Origin: Enhygromyxa salina
GTDB lineage: Bacteria > Myxococcota_A > Polyangia > Nannocystales > Nannocystaceae
Assembly: GCF_000737335.2 (NCBI RefSeq)
Contig: NZ_JMCC02000028.1
Span: forward strand, 14,298-78,297
Length of the DNA: 64,000 bases
Direction of reading: 5' to 3'
In this document: positions 16,384 through 26,417 of the stretch, one piece after another
Numbering within the stretch: position 1 is the first letter of the stretch
How the letters are laid out: every line of letters begins with the position of its first letter
The notes under the pieces: generated by a model
Database searches by the model: none
Told to the model about the DNA's origin: nothing
Seen by the model: the letters and a program-made list of their open reading frames with translations, nothing else
Position numbers and translations under genes: made by a program

Positions 16384-17745
16384 TCACGCTCGACGAAGAC
16401 GCGCCAACCAAAACCCGTCGGTGTGGTGCTGCTCTGGCGTCCACGACTGGGTCAGCTCGCGCGTGAACGCTTGTCCTGCATCTGAACTACAAAACTCCGC
16501 GACGATCGCCTCGCCTTCTTCGGGCTCGAGGCTGCACACCGCGTACACCAGCCGCCCGCCCGGCCGGACCAAGCTCGCGGACCAGCGCAGCAAGGTCGCC
16601 TGCAGCGCGGCGCGGTCGCCAATGTTGGACTCCACCGCGGTCCAGCGCAGCTCGGGGTGCCGACCGAGGTTGCCCAAGCCAGTGCAGGGCGCGTCGAGCA
16701 GCACCGCGTCGAAGCTGTCGGCTCGCAGCACCGCCTGCGCATGGTCTGGCAGCGCGCCGCCAAGCTCGGCCTCGATGATCTCCAGCGTCAGCTCGCCGTC
16801 GAGGCCGGCCCGCTCGCGGCCTGCGTCGAGCTCTGCGAGCCGCTCGCCCGAGCTATCGACCGCGACGATGCTCCCGCGCCGGCCCATGTGCTCCGCGATC
16901 TGTATGGTCTTGGTTCCCATGCCCGCGCACGCATCGAGCACCCGCTCGCCGGCTTGGGGAGCCAAGGCCCGCACGGCCTGCTGGCTGCCCAGGCTCTGGA
17001 TCGAGAACAACCCGGCCTCGAACGCAGGCCCATAAAAGAGGTCACCACCGCCGCGCACCCGCAGGCACTGCGGCTGATCCCCGGCTGGCTCGGGCACCGC
17101 GATGAACTCGAGCTTGGGCTGCTCGGCCCGCAGCAATTCCCGCAGGGAGTCGGCGCCGCTGCGATGAATGTCCACGCGCAGATCCACGGTCGGGGGGACG
17201 CTGAGCGCCCGCGCCCGCGCGAGCGCCTGCTCGGGGCCGATCTCCGCCAGCCAGCGCGCCGCCAGCCAGCGCGGCAGCGACCAGCGACCGGTGAGCGCGT
17301 CGAGCACGTGACCGTCGCTCAGGGCGACATCCATGATCGGCCAGTCCCGATCGATCATGTGCAGGATCGCCGTGATCATCCCGGACAGCCGCCCGTGCGG
17401 ATCAATGCGCCGCGCGAGCTTGCCCGCTTCGGCGTTGGCGATCCCCAGCGGGCGCTCGAGCTCGACCAGCTCGAACGCCGCGACCCGCAGGATCATCCGC
17501 AGCTCGCCCTTGACCTTCTTGGGCTTGTCCGCGAACGAGTCGATCAGCTTGTCGAGCCGGCCGCGGTGGCGGAGCACCCCGTAGACCAACATCGTGATCA
17601 ACCCGCGATCCCGCCGCTCGAGCTCGGGGTGGCGCTCGAGCTGCTCGGACAAGATCCGGTTGCTGAACCCCTGACGCTGTTCGATCTCTCGCAGGATCCG
17701 GACGGCGACGCGCCGCGGACTTGGCCCCGATTTCGCCCCGTTCAC
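16384..17745 (-). CDS. rsmB: RsmB, 16S rRNA (cytosine-967-C5)-methyltransferase
   Basis: 453 residues from the GTG at 17745; a longer frame starts at 17790. The N-terminal NusB-like RNA-binding domain (RRVAVRILREIEQRQGFSN) is followed by the SAM-dependent methyltransferase: SAM motif I LDACAGMGTKT, motif IV DAPCTGLG, and motif VI YAVCSLEPEEGE, with the two cysteines of m5C methyltransferases. It methylates C967-equivalent of 16S rRNA in the cytoplasm. Start choice: a TACACT box lies 6 nt before GTG 17745, matching the leaderless pattern, and the extra 15 residues of the longer form show no conservation-like features. Its neighbour is the double L7/L12-like protein. Confidence 0.92.
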   Translation of the reverse strand: MNGAKSGPSPRRVAVRILREIEQRQGFSNRILSEQLERHPELERRDRGLITMLVYGVLRHRGRLDKLIDSFADKPKKVKGELRMILRVAAFELVELERPLGIANAEAGKLARRIDPHGRLSGMITAILHMIDRDWPIMDVALSDGHVLDALTGRWSLPRWLAARWLAEIGPEQALARARALSVPPTVDLRVDIHRSGADSLRELLRAEQPKLEFIAVPEPAGDQPQCLRVRGGGDLFYGPAFEAGLFSIQSLGSQQAVRALAPQAGERVLDACAGMGTKTIQIAEHMGRRGSIVAVDSSGERLAELDAGRERAGLDGELTLEIIEAELGGALPDHAQAVLRADSFDAVLLDAPCTGLGNLGRHPELRWTAVESNIGDRAALQATLLRWSASLVRPGGRLVYAVCSLEPEEGEAIVAEFCSSDAGQAFTRELTQSWTPEQHHTDGFWLARLRRA

Positions 17746-17751
17746 GGCGGG

Positions 17752-17757
17752 AGTGTA
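17752..17757 (-). promoter_or_regulatory. -10-like hexamer TACACT, rsmB (leaderless type)
   Basis: TACACT, spacer cccgcc (6 nt), GTG at 17745. The 15-nt block TACACTcccgccGTG is identical in front of pyruvate carboxylase (56808-56822). Confidence 0.6.
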
Positions 17758-17877
17758 GCCGTGGCTCGCCAGCCACATTGGGGGGACCACTCCTGGCTAG
17801 TCGTCTGCTCGGAAATGCCCCTTTGCGCGCTTGGAGCCTTCGTTTCGCGTTCGTCGCGCGGGTCAGGGTGCGTGTAT

Positions 17878-18065
17878 TTCGCGTACGAAAGCGTACGTAG
17901 CCCGAGAATGTAATTGGGAATACGAAATTCTGAGGATAAATGGCCGATTTCGCACAATCCCAGTGTGGCTGATACATTTTTCCAGTCAGGCTAGAATTAT
18001 TCTTATAGAATCCAGTATTTGTACAACTCTGGTTGGAGACATGGGGCAGAATTCCAGTTAAGGTG
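17878..18065 (+). promoter_or_regulatory. AT-rich upstream region of the STAS gene
   Basis: An unusually AT-rich stretch in an otherwise GC-rich window, ending with a good ribosome-binding site (taaggtg, about 18059-18065) 5 nt before the ATG at 18071. It includes gcgtacgaaagcgtacg, a short palindromic repeat near 17881-17897. No single promoter is clear. AT-richness suggests a strongly regulated promoter or binding of nucleoid proteins. No gene is supported here. Confidence 0.5.
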
Positions 18066-18070
18066 TCGTC

Positions 18071-18412
18071 ATGAGCAGCCAAGCCGAACTCGACCTTCAG
18101 ATTGACCTGACCGGCGCCGTCGTCGTCAAGTGGAGCGGGAGCGCAAACGACCGCCAGCCCGCCGCTGCCCTGAATCCCTTGTTCGAGCGCCTGTTGAGCA
18201 TGGGGCGTTACCTTCGCTTCGACTTCTCGGAGCTTCAGCACATCTCCTCGACCACCCTCGTGGTCGTCCTGCGCTTCTTCAAGAAGCTCAACGCGATGGG
18301 TGTTGGCTTTGACTTCCGCTACGACGAATCGGTGAGCTGGCAGCGCATGATGTTTGCGCCCGTCAGCGCGCTCGCGGCTCCTCCGTCGATGTTGCTCAGC
18401 GCGGCCGCTTGA
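18071..18412 (+). CDS. Small STAS-domain protein (anti-sigma-factor antagonist or MlaB type)
   Basis: 113 residues. The pattern MGRYLRFDFSELQHISSTTLVVVLRFFKKLNAMG is that of a STAS domain: a beta strand, the loop with candidate Ser/Thr (SSTT) and a helix. The rest (FDFRYDESVSWQRMMFAPVSALA) fits the last strand and helix. STAS proteins act in partner-switching with anti-sigma kinases or in lipid transport. No kinase is adjacent; the stressosome-like set is at 45.8 kb. It is monocistronic, with an AT-rich upstream region, a ribosome-binding site taaggtg and a strong terminator 22 bp after the stop codon, suggesting high expression. Confidence 0.72.
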   Translation: MSSQAELDLQIDLTGAVVVKWSGSANDRQPAAALNPLFERLLSMGRYLRFDFSELQHISSTTLVVVLRFFKKLNAMGVGFDFRYDESVSWQRMMFAPVSALAAPPSMLLSAAA

Positions 18413-18433
18413 CCACCAACTGCTCTTCCGATC

Positions 18434-18463
18434 AACCCGCGCTTGGCTGGCGCGGGTTTTTCA
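18434..18463 (+). terminator. Intrinsic terminator of the STAS gene
   Basis: Stem aacccgcgc (18434-18442), loop ttggctg, stem gcgcgggtt (18450-18458), then a T run. It acts on the plus strand. Confidence 0.88.
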
Positions 18464-18469
18464 ATTGGT

Positions 18470-19459
18470 TCACGCCCCCGTGGCGGACAGCTTCGCCGAC
18501 CAGATCGCGGTGTCGGCCATCATGTAGATCGTGTCGTTGTTCGGCCCACCAAACGTGAAGTTGGCCACGCCTGGAACCTCGATCAGCCCGAGCATCCGCC
18601 CGTCGGGGCTGTAGACCTGCACGCCGTTCCCGGCCGAGCTGTAGATGCGCCCGGCGCTGTCGACCTTCAGACCATCGGGGATGCCCGGCGTCACGACCGT
18701 GATCAACCGATCTTGCTCGAGGTGCTCGCCGCCAGCGCTGACCTCGAACGCGCGGATGTGATGCGGAAGCTGGGGCTGGTAGGGCCCGGCCCCCTGCGCC
18801 GCGCCGCTGTCGTTGATGTAGAGGATCGTCTCGTCGGGCGAGAAGGCCAGGCCGTTGGGTCGATTGAAGTTGTCCGCGACCACGCTCAGGCGCTGGCTCT
18901 CGGGTTCGAAGCGGTACACGAAATTTCCAAGGAGCGGCGCAGGCTTGAAGCCCTGCACGAACCCGTAGCTGGGATCGGTGAACCAGATCGAGCCGTCGCG
19001 CCGAACCACGACGTCGTTGGGCGAGTTGAACGGCAGCCCAAACCACTCCTCGACCAGCTTGGTGTACTCGTTCGTGCGCGGGTTGAGCCGGCTGATCGCG
19101 GCGGGCGTGGTCTTGGTGCCCTGCTCGCAGATGATCAGGTTCCCGGCGCGATCCAAGGTCATACCGTTGGCCATGTTCGAGGGCTCGCGGACGGTGTGCA
19201 GCTGCCCGCTGTCCAGGTCGAGCCGTCGGATCGCCACCTGCTTGAAGCCCTCGATCGGGATCGAGACGTCGACCGGCACGGTCGTGAAGTAGAGCGCGCC
19301 GTCGAGGTACACGGGGCCTTCGTGCGCGTTGGTCTGGACCAGCTCTTCGACCTTCGCGCCGTCGCCGAGGACCGCGAGGAATCCGGGGTCGTAGATCCGC
19401 AAGCGGCTGCTTGGGTCATCTCGATAGTGGGTCCAGGGATTTGAGCGAGGCGCGGGCAT
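18470..19459 (-). CDS. SMP-30/gluconolactonase-like beta-propeller enzyme
   Basis: 329 residues from the ATG at 19459. Family motifs for metal binding: AHEGPVYLDG (Glu), NSPNDVVVRRDG, RPNGLAFSPDE, and IPDGLKVDSAG. These give the Glu/Asn/Asn/Asp set of Ca2+- or Zn2+-dependent lactonases (gluconolactonase, regucalcin, diisopropylfluorophosphatase). No signal peptide is visible; probably cytoplasmic. The physiological lactone is unknown and no sugar-catabolic gene is adjacent. The longer open frame to 19546 reads through the promoter-like TACAAT box and is rejected. Confidence 0.88.
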   Translation of the reverse strand: MPAPRSNPWTHYRDDPSSRLRIYDPGFLAVLGDGAKVEELVQTNAHEGPVYLDGALYFTTVPVDVSIPIEGFKQVAIRRLDLDSGQLHTVREPSNMANGMTLDRAGNLIICEQGTKTTPAAISRLNPRTNEYTKLVEEWFGLPFNSPNDVVVRRDGSIWFTDPSYGFVQGFKPAPLLGNFVYRFEPESQRLSVVADNFNRPNGLAFSPDETILYINDSGAAQGAGPYQPQLPHHIRAFEVSAGGEHLEQDRLITVVTPGIPDGLKVDSAGRIYSSAGNGVQVYSPDGRMLGLIEVPGVANFTFGGPNNDTIYMMADTAIWSAKLSATGA

Positions 19460-19465
19460 GCCGGC

Positions 19466-19471
19466 ATTGTA
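19466..19471 (-). promoter_or_regulatory. -10-like hexamer TACAAT, lactonase gene (leaderless type)
   Basis: TACAAT, spacer gccggc (6 nt), ATG at 19459. Confidence 0.6.
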
Positions 19472-19524
19472 CCGGCCCGTGCGGTGATCCCGTGCCGCCC
19501 CTCGCAGCGTGACAATGGCCCAAA

Positions 19525-19558
19525 CAAAGAAAGGGCCTGCGATCACGATCGCAGGCCC
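19525..19558 (-). terminator. Intrinsic terminator of groES-groEL
   Basis: A 12-bp perfect stem gggcctgcgatc/gatcgcaggccc (19533-19544 with 19547-19558) is followed on the minus strand by tttctttgttt. It lies 38 bp past the groEL stop codon. Confidence 0.92.
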
Positions 19559-19595
19559 TCTCGGGTGGTTGAGTGCAGGGTTTAGTGAGCCGGGC

Positions 19596-21245
<1,650 letters not shown>

Positions 21246-21299
21246 GATGTGTCTCCTTGAATCTCTATACGGTTGGGAAAAGGGGTTGGAACGACGCGA

Positions 21300-21590
<291 letters not shown>

Positions 21591-21738
21591 TTGTGCAGTC
21601 TCCGATGTCGTTGGTTGCTGAGCCCGGACCCTGTGTGCACGTGCGGATCGCGGGCGAAGTTGAGATGGCCGCTTCGCGTCGCGCCCGGCCCTTGTTGGGG
21701 GCACGGGGAAGACGCTGGAAGTCCAGCGGCCGAACGCT

Positions 21739-21765
21739 TTAGCAGTCGGGCCTTCCGACTGCCAG
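21739..21765 (-). promoter_or_regulatory. CIRCE-like inverted repeat upstream of groES
   Basis: TTAGCAGTC-N9-GACTGCCAG against the CIRCE consensus TTAGCACTC-N9-GAGTGCTAA. The 9-nt arms and 9-nt spacing match, and the C-to-G change in the left arm is mirrored in the right arm. CIRCE binds HrcA to repress chaperone genes. It could also simply be a leader hairpin. Confidence 0.55.
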
Positions 21766-21949
21766 CGGCCGGAGGGTAAAGCGCCAACCGACCGGCACAA
21801 GGTCGGGATTGGAAATCTTTGACCCAAACATGGGCGAGTCATCTCACGAATACGTGATGACCAGCTTGTGGCACACGACATCGCTGCTAGCGTGAGAATT
21901 AGTACAGGCCATGTATTTGGCGTTCTAGGGCACACAAAAGGGACAAGTC

Positions 21950-22507
21950 ATGAACAAAGAAGTTGATCTCAGCATCGAGGGCACGCTGGAGTCGTTCTTT
22001 TTCGCGCAGCTCGAACAGGCCCGCGAGGGCCAGTCAGACCGCCTTGGCGTGGATATCGAGGCGTATTTGGTCCACATGTTGGCGGCCCACGCCCGCCGCA
22101 CGAACGTCGCGGGTCGCACGAGCCCCGCCCTCGCCACGCAGTTCATGAGCGCGCGCGAGCATGGTGCGCAGGCGCTGCGCGAGGTCGGGGATCGGGCGCT
22201 CTACATTGCTGGCGTGGTCCCGCGCTCGCTCGATCGGACCCCGGTCAATGTTGCCTATGTGTCGGGGATCGGTGAGGCCGCATACCGCGAGGTCCACGTT
22301 CGCTCGGCCCGGCTGCAAGTGTTCGAGCGCCTCGCGGATCGCTTCCGCGAGATCGTCGAGCTGCTCGGCAAGATGCTGGCGCGCGATGACACGGATCTAC
22401 TCTCGCTCTACGAGAGGTGGCGAGAGCGCAGCGATCCACGCGACGCGCGGCGGCTGCTCGCGGCGGGGGTTCTGCTCGATCCCGCGACTGCAGATATTCT
22501 GCAGTAG
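21950..22507 (+). CDS. Hypothetical protein
   Basis: 185 residues, no signal peptide or membrane segment. Features: an N-terminal helix (SIEGTLESFFFAQLEQAREGQ), then EAYLVHMLAAHARRT, a Gly/Val segment (ALYIAGVVPRSLDR) and a helical C-terminal part (FRELADRF-like, LLSLYERWRERSDPRDARRLLAAG). I recognise no family. A ribosome-binding site (aaaggga) precedes the ATG by 7 nt. It is divergent from groES and about 40 bp upstream of the htrA-like gene on the same strand. Confidence 0.75.
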   Translation: MNKEVDLSIEGTLESFFFAQLEQAREGQSDRLGVDIEAYLVHMLAAHARRTNVAGRTSPALATQFMSAREHGAQALREVGDRALYIAGVVPRSLDRTPVNVAYVSGIGEAAYREVHVRSARLQVFERLADRFREIVELLGKMLARDDTDLLSLYERWRERSDPRDARRLLAAGVLLDPATADILQ

Positions 22508-22548
22508 CTCGGGAATCATCGCGTGGCGGATGGAGTTGGGAGCGCCCG

Positions 22549-24030
22549 ATGAGCCGCAAGCGAACCTCTTTGAGCGCCCAGGGCCTGTTCTTCCTGGCAT
22601 TTTGCACGCTCGGGGCGCCCGCCCTCGTGACCAGCGCCGGTTGCTCCGGCGAGGCCCAGGCCAGTCCGCCAACTCATGCGCAGCCCGACGAAGCCGCCAA
22701 CCCACCCCAGGGTTTGGCGGCTTCTGCGGTTGCAGGATCGGGTGCTGGGCCCGCTCAGCCGGCTCTGGCGCCGCTTCGCTACGATCCCAACGACAGCCTG
22801 GCGCCGCTGATCAGCCAGGTGCAGCTGTCCGTGGTCAGCATCCAGACCCGCCGCAGCAAGTCGGGCCCGTTCAGCCGCGGGTCTTCTGGGATCGGCAGCG
22901 GGTTCATCATCTCGGATGACGGCTTGGTCGTGACCAACCACCACGTCGTCGCCGGCAACGACAAGTTCGAGGTCCACATGCAGGACGGCCGCCGCTTCGA
23001 GGCGACGGTGGTCGGCAGCGATCCGCAGACGGACGTCGCGGTGATCCGGCTGACCAACGCCAAGCAGCTGCCGGCCGTCAGCTTTGGCTCGAGCGAGGGC
23101 TTGCTCGTGGGTGACTGGGTGATCGCGCTGGGCAGCCCGATGGGGCTCGAGCAAACGGTCACGCGTGGGATCGTCTCGGCCAAGGGCCGGGGCAGCCTGG
23201 GCCTGTACGAAGATGGCTACGCCGACTTCTTGCAGACCGACGCCGCGATCAACCCGGGCAACAGCGGGGGTCCGCTGTTCAACCTCGCTGGCGAAGTCGT
23301 TGGGATCAACACCGCCGTTGGGGGTCACGATGGGCTTGGGTTTGCGATCCCAATTGATCAGGCGAAGGTCGTGATCCCCAAGCTGATCAAAGATGGCAAG
23401 GTCACGCGGGGGTGGCTGGGTGTCGGCGGTCGTGACGAGCCGCCCGAGTTTGGCGCGATGCCCAAGAAGGGCGCCGTGATCGGTGAGATCCACGCGGGCA
23501 CGCCGGCCGCGACGGCGGGGTTGCTAGCGGGTGATCGGGTGATCGAGATCGACGGCAAGGCGATCGAGGATTTTGACGCTCTGCGCACGCGGATCGGTGA
23601 GTACGAGCCAAACGAGAAGGTCACGCTCGCGGTGCTGCGTGGCGGGAAGCAGCATCAGATCAACGTCGAGCTTGGGGCGCGCCCGGATCCCAACTCGCTG
23701 GTGCGGATGCCCGCTGGGGTCGTGCCGCCAAAGAATGCGCCAACGCCGAAGACCCCCCGGGTCAGCGTTGACCTCTACAATGGGGGACCTGCGCGGTTGG
23801 GCGTGGAGGTCCGCGAGACGCCGGACGGCGTGGTCGTGGATCGGGTGATCGAAGGCGGCGTGGGGCACCGGCTTGGGCTCCGCGCTGGTGATGTGATCGA
23901 GCGGATCAACGGCAAGGGGGTCAGCTCGGTCGCGGCGATCATTGCCTCGCTCGAGGGGGAACGGGGCCGCGCACAGGTCGAGGTGCGGCGCGGGAGCGGG
24001 CGGCACACCGCTGAGATCAGCGCGGGGTGA
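22549..24030 (+). CDS. HtrA/DegP-type serine protease with two PDZ domains, lipidated
   Basis: 493 residues from the ATG at 22549. N-terminal signal with a lipobox-like TSAGC (Cys32), so it is probably membrane-anchored in the periplasm rather than soluble. The trypsin-like domain has the full triad: His132 (TNHHVVAG), Asp162 (TDVAVIRL), Ser239 (GNSGGP). PDZ1 starts around RGWLGVGG and PDZ2 around ARLGVEVRETPDG. The role is cleavage of misfolded envelope proteins. The two PDZ domains match DegP/DegQ rather than DegS. Upstream in-frame sequence to 22417 overlaps the previous gene and lacks a signal, so it is not used. Confidence 0.95.
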   Translation: MSRKRTSLSAQGLFFLAFCTLGAPALVTSAGCSGEAQASPPTHAQPDEAANPPQGLAASAVAGSGAGPAQPALAPLRYDPNDSLAPLISQVQLSVVSIQTRRSKSGPFSRGSSGIGSGFIISDDGLVVTNHHVVAGNDKFEVHMQDGRRFEATVVGSDPQTDVAVIRLTNAKQLPAVSFGSSEGLLVGDWVIALGSPMGLEQTVTRGIVSAKGRGSLGLYEDGYADFLQTDAAINPGNSGGPLFNLAGEVVGINTAVGGHDGLGFAIPIDQAKVVIPKLIKDGKVTRGWLGVGGRDEPPEFGAMPKKGAVIGEIHAGTPAATAGLLAGDRVIEIDGKAIEDFDALRTRIGEYEPNEKVTLAVLRGGKQHQINVELGARPDPNSLVRMPAGVVPPKNAPTPKTPRVSVDLYNGGPARLGVEVRETPDGVVVDRVIEGGVGHRLGLRAGDVIERINGKGVSSVAAIIASLEGERGRAQVEVRRGSGRHTAEISAG

Positions 24031-24034
24031 CACA

Positions 24035-24146
24035 GACCTTAGAGGTCGCCGACCAGCAGCCGCTGGCGCGTCTGGTCGCTTCGCTCCTCGGGGCCGTCTG
24101 TTCGCATCCGCATGTGTGGCCCCCTAAAAGGGGGCTCGAGCGCATG
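24035..24146. repeat. Repeat family A, copy at 24 kb (reverse orientation)
   Basis: Shares gacctta, ctggtcgcttcgctcctcg, gcatgtgtggcc and a ccccctaaaaggggg hairpin (24120-24134) with 47529-47679. Read in reverse complement it matches the long units at 9.0-9.3 kb. It fills the gap between the convergent htrA-like and lysE-like genes, where the hairpin may also help termination. Confidence 0.85.
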
Positions 24147-24178
24147 AACCTCTCCAGCTGGGGGGCACCTCAATTGAT

Positions 24179-24886
24179 CTACGTTGCGACCGCCGCGAGG
24201 TAGAGCGCCAAGCCGTTCCACACCGACAACACCACGAATACGACCCCCATCGCCTGGATCGCGAGGCGCACGAATTTCTGCTCGAGCCGGGCGCCGTAGC
24301 GCTTCAATATACCGACGAGGATCAAATATCCCAGCACGATCCCCAGCCCAAGGCCGAGCGGAAACAAGAGCTTGTGCAGCGGCGTCGGCTCGAGCTCGGT
24401 CATGGATAGGGCAATCGCAACGCCAGCCGACCACGACAAGATCAAGGTTGGGTTGAGGATCGAGATCCCGAACCCGGCCCAGTAGCCCCACTGACGACCG
24501 CGCAGGTCGACCGGATGATCCGCTCGAGGATCGACCCCGTCTGCGACCGCCGTGGGTTGCTCGGGTCGCTGGACGACCAGCCAGACCCCGACGGCGAGGA
24601 ACACGAGGGTGCCGACGATCTCGATCACCAAGCGTGCGCCCGGCACCTGCTCGAGCAGCGCGACGATCCCAAAGGTTGCGAGCCCGCAGTAGAGCAGCTC
24701 GGCCGGTACCCGCCCAATCCCGATCTTCAGCGCGCCGCCCGGGTCGCCGGCGAGCGCCCGCTGGATCACCAGCACGGTCACGGGCCCAAGCGGCGCGATC
24801 GCGCTGAAGATGCCGACGACGATCGCTACCAGCACGATCGACGCGGTCACGAGGCCGGCGCTCGCGGCGGTGAGAGCCAGGGCCAT
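24179..24886 (-). CDS. LysE-family exporter
   Basis: 235 residues with about six hydrophobic segments. The N-terminal part has the LysE/RhtB pattern GIFSAIAPLGPVTVLVIQRALAG; ILNPTLILSWSAG is the second Pro-containing motif. The family exports amino acids or related small molecules across the inner membrane. It is the last gene of the operon from 29708, one base downstream of the GMC oxidoreductase stop codon. In that context it may export the aminated and/or sulfated product or a precursor. Confidence 0.85.
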   Translation of the reverse strand: MALALTAASAGLVTASIVLVAIVVGIFSAIAPLGPVTVLVIQRALAGDPGGALKIGIGRVPAELLYCGLATFGIVALLEQVPGARLVIEIVGTLVFLAVGVWLVVQRPEQPTAVADGVDPRADHPVDLRGRQWGYWAGFGISILNPTLILSWSAGVAIALSMTELEPTPLHKLLFPLGLGLGIVLGYLILVGILKRYGARLEQKFVRLAIQAMGVVFVVLSVWNGLALYLAAVAT

Positions 24887-24887
24887 C

Positions 24888-26417
24888 TCAGTAGCGGGCG
24901 TTCAAGGTGTCGGCCATGCGATCCGCGATCGCCATGATCGTGAGCATGGGGTTGGCCGCAGGCGTGGCTGGGATGATGCCGGTGTCGCAGACGTAGAGAT
25001 CGTCGACGTCCCAGGCCGCGCCGCTCGAGTCGACGACGTGGCGCGCACGATCTTCGCCCATCGCTGTCGAGCCAAACACGTGGTTGGAGGCGATCGGGAA
25101 GTTCTTGGGCGAGAGCTTGGCCTGGCGCACGACCTCGGCGCCCGAGGCGTCGGTGATCTGCGGCGGGAGCCCGTGGACGCCGGGGTACACGGAGGTCGCC
25201 CCGGTCGCGAAGTACATCTCGATCAGCATGGCCATGCCTTCTTGCATGCGCTTCACGTCACCCTGCTCGATGCGGTAGCGAATGTCGTGGTTGCCGCCAG
25301 GCAGCGAGCGCACGCGGCCGGACGAGTCTTCACCGCTGACCCACACGTCCCACGACGCCATGTGGTTGTAGCGCGAGACCAGATCCTTGAGGTCGGCGCC
25401 GATGCCCGGGAACCGAAACGCGAGCAGCGACGGCGCGACCCACAGCGACTCGAGCTTGATGCCCTCGGGCATGAAGTCGAGGCAGTGGTAGCCCTGGGTG
25501 GCCCCGCTCCACGGCGCGACCTCGTCGGGGAACATGCCCATCAGCGCGGTGCCGGGGTGGAACTGCAGGTTGCGGCCGATAGGGTCACGGTTGATGCCGC
25601 TGCGCTGCATGATCACCGGCGAGGCGATCGCACCCGCGGCGAGGATCGTGCACTTGGCGGTGATCCGCACGCGCTCGCCCAGCTTGCCGGTGAAGGGCTC
25701 AATCGCCACGCCCTCGACCCCGCGCACGCGGTCGCCGTCCATGAGCAGGGTGTCGGCGCGGACCGAGGTGTAGACGCGGCCCCCGGCCTCGACCATCTCG
25801 GGCACGCCGCGGACATCCAGCGACTTCTTGGCGCGGGTTGGGCAGCCCGTGAAGCACTGGCTGGATCCGCGGCAGCCTTCTTCGTTGCGCTCGATCACCG
25901 TGGCGGTGGCGCCAACGGCCTCGCAGCCGGCCCGAAACAGCTCGTTGCGGCGGCCCTGGACCTCGGACTGAACCTTGCGCACGCCCATGAAGGCTTCGAC
26001 CCGATCGTAGTGGGGCGCCATGGTGTCGGGGTCGACCCCGATCACGCCGTGGTCGTTGCGCCACTTGTCGACGGCGAACAGCGGCGCGCGCATGCAGATC
26101 GCCGAATTGAACACCGACCCGCCGCCAAGGCAGCGGGCCTGCATCGTGGGCATGAACAGGTTGCCGTTGGTGCGACGCAGCCCGCTGTCGAAGAAGTAGC
26201 GGGCCAAGGTCGCGCCGGCGTCCCGGTCGAAGTCGCGGGTTCGCACGACCGGGCCGACCTCGATCAGCACGACCGACCGACCTGCGCTGGCGAGCCGATG
26301 CGCGAGGTAGGCCCCACCCGGGCCCGAGCCGACGACCGCGAACTCGCAGTGATCGACGATCGGGCTGGTGTAGTCGACGAACTCTAGAACCCTACGGTCG
26401 TCGTTGGGTCGGTGCCC
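24888..26417 (-). CDS. GMC-family oxidoreductase, no start codon; -1 frame of the aminotransferase gene
   Basis: About 509 codons counted from the end of the A10 run. FAD-binding motif VVGSGPGGAYLAHRLASAG near the N-terminus; GMC C-terminal motifs SNHVFGSTAMGED (catalytic His) and TPAANPMLTIMAIADRMAD. A Cys-rich loop (CRGSSQCFTGCPTRAK) is typical of bacterial cholesterol-oxidase-like/glucoside-dehydrogenase GMC enzymes. The first in-frame start codon is a GTG at 26270, inside the FAD domain. No ATG, GTG or TTG occurs in this frame over the FAD motif, the aminotransferase tail, or about 110 codons further up. The frame joins the aminotransferase by a -1 shift at the A10 run. The small subunit is probably the gene at 29127. 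Confidence 0.85.
   Translation of the reverse strand, partial: GHRPNDDRRVLEFVDYTSPIVDHCEFAVVGSGPGGAYLAHRLASAGRSVVLIEVGPVVRTRDFDRDAGATLARYFFDSGLRRTNGNLFMPTMQARCLGGGSVFNSAICMRAPLFAVDKWRNDHGVIGVDPDTMAPHYDRVEAFMGVRKVQSEVQGRRNELFRAGCEAVGATATVIERNEEGCRGSSQCFTGCPTRAKKSLDVRGVPEMVEAGGRVYTSVRADTLLMDGDRVRGVEGVAIEPFTGKLGERVRITAKCTILAAGAIASPVIMQRSGINRDPIGRNLQFHPGTALMGMFPDEVAPWSGATQGYHCLDFMPEGIKLESLWVAPSLLAFRFPGIGADLKDLVSRYNHMASWDVWVSGEDSSGRVRSLPGGNHDIRYRIEQGDVKRMQEGMAMLIEMYFATGATSVYPGVHGLPPQITDASGAEVVRQAKLSPKNFPIASNHVFGSTAMGEDRARHVVDSSGAAWDVDDLYVCDTGIIPATPAANPMLTIMAIADRMADTLNARY

Noticed and set aside
17960..17985. Sigma54 promoter (tggctgatacattttt)
   Set aside because: The GG and GC elements are not at the required 10-nt spacing, and no activator gene is near.
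17831..18061. 76-codon open frame in the AT-rich region
   Set aside because: No ribosome-binding site, no recognisable features, and composition consistent with non-coding DNA.
21593..21935. N-terminal extension of GroES
   Set aside because: GroES starts with MNVRPLNDRVLV after a ribosome-binding site; the upstream frame is not conserved-looking and includes the CIRCE-like site.
26270..26272. GTG 26270 as the real start of the GMC oxidoreductase
   Set aside because: It would remove the VVGSGPGG FAD-binding motif, which is clearly encoded upstream in the same frame.
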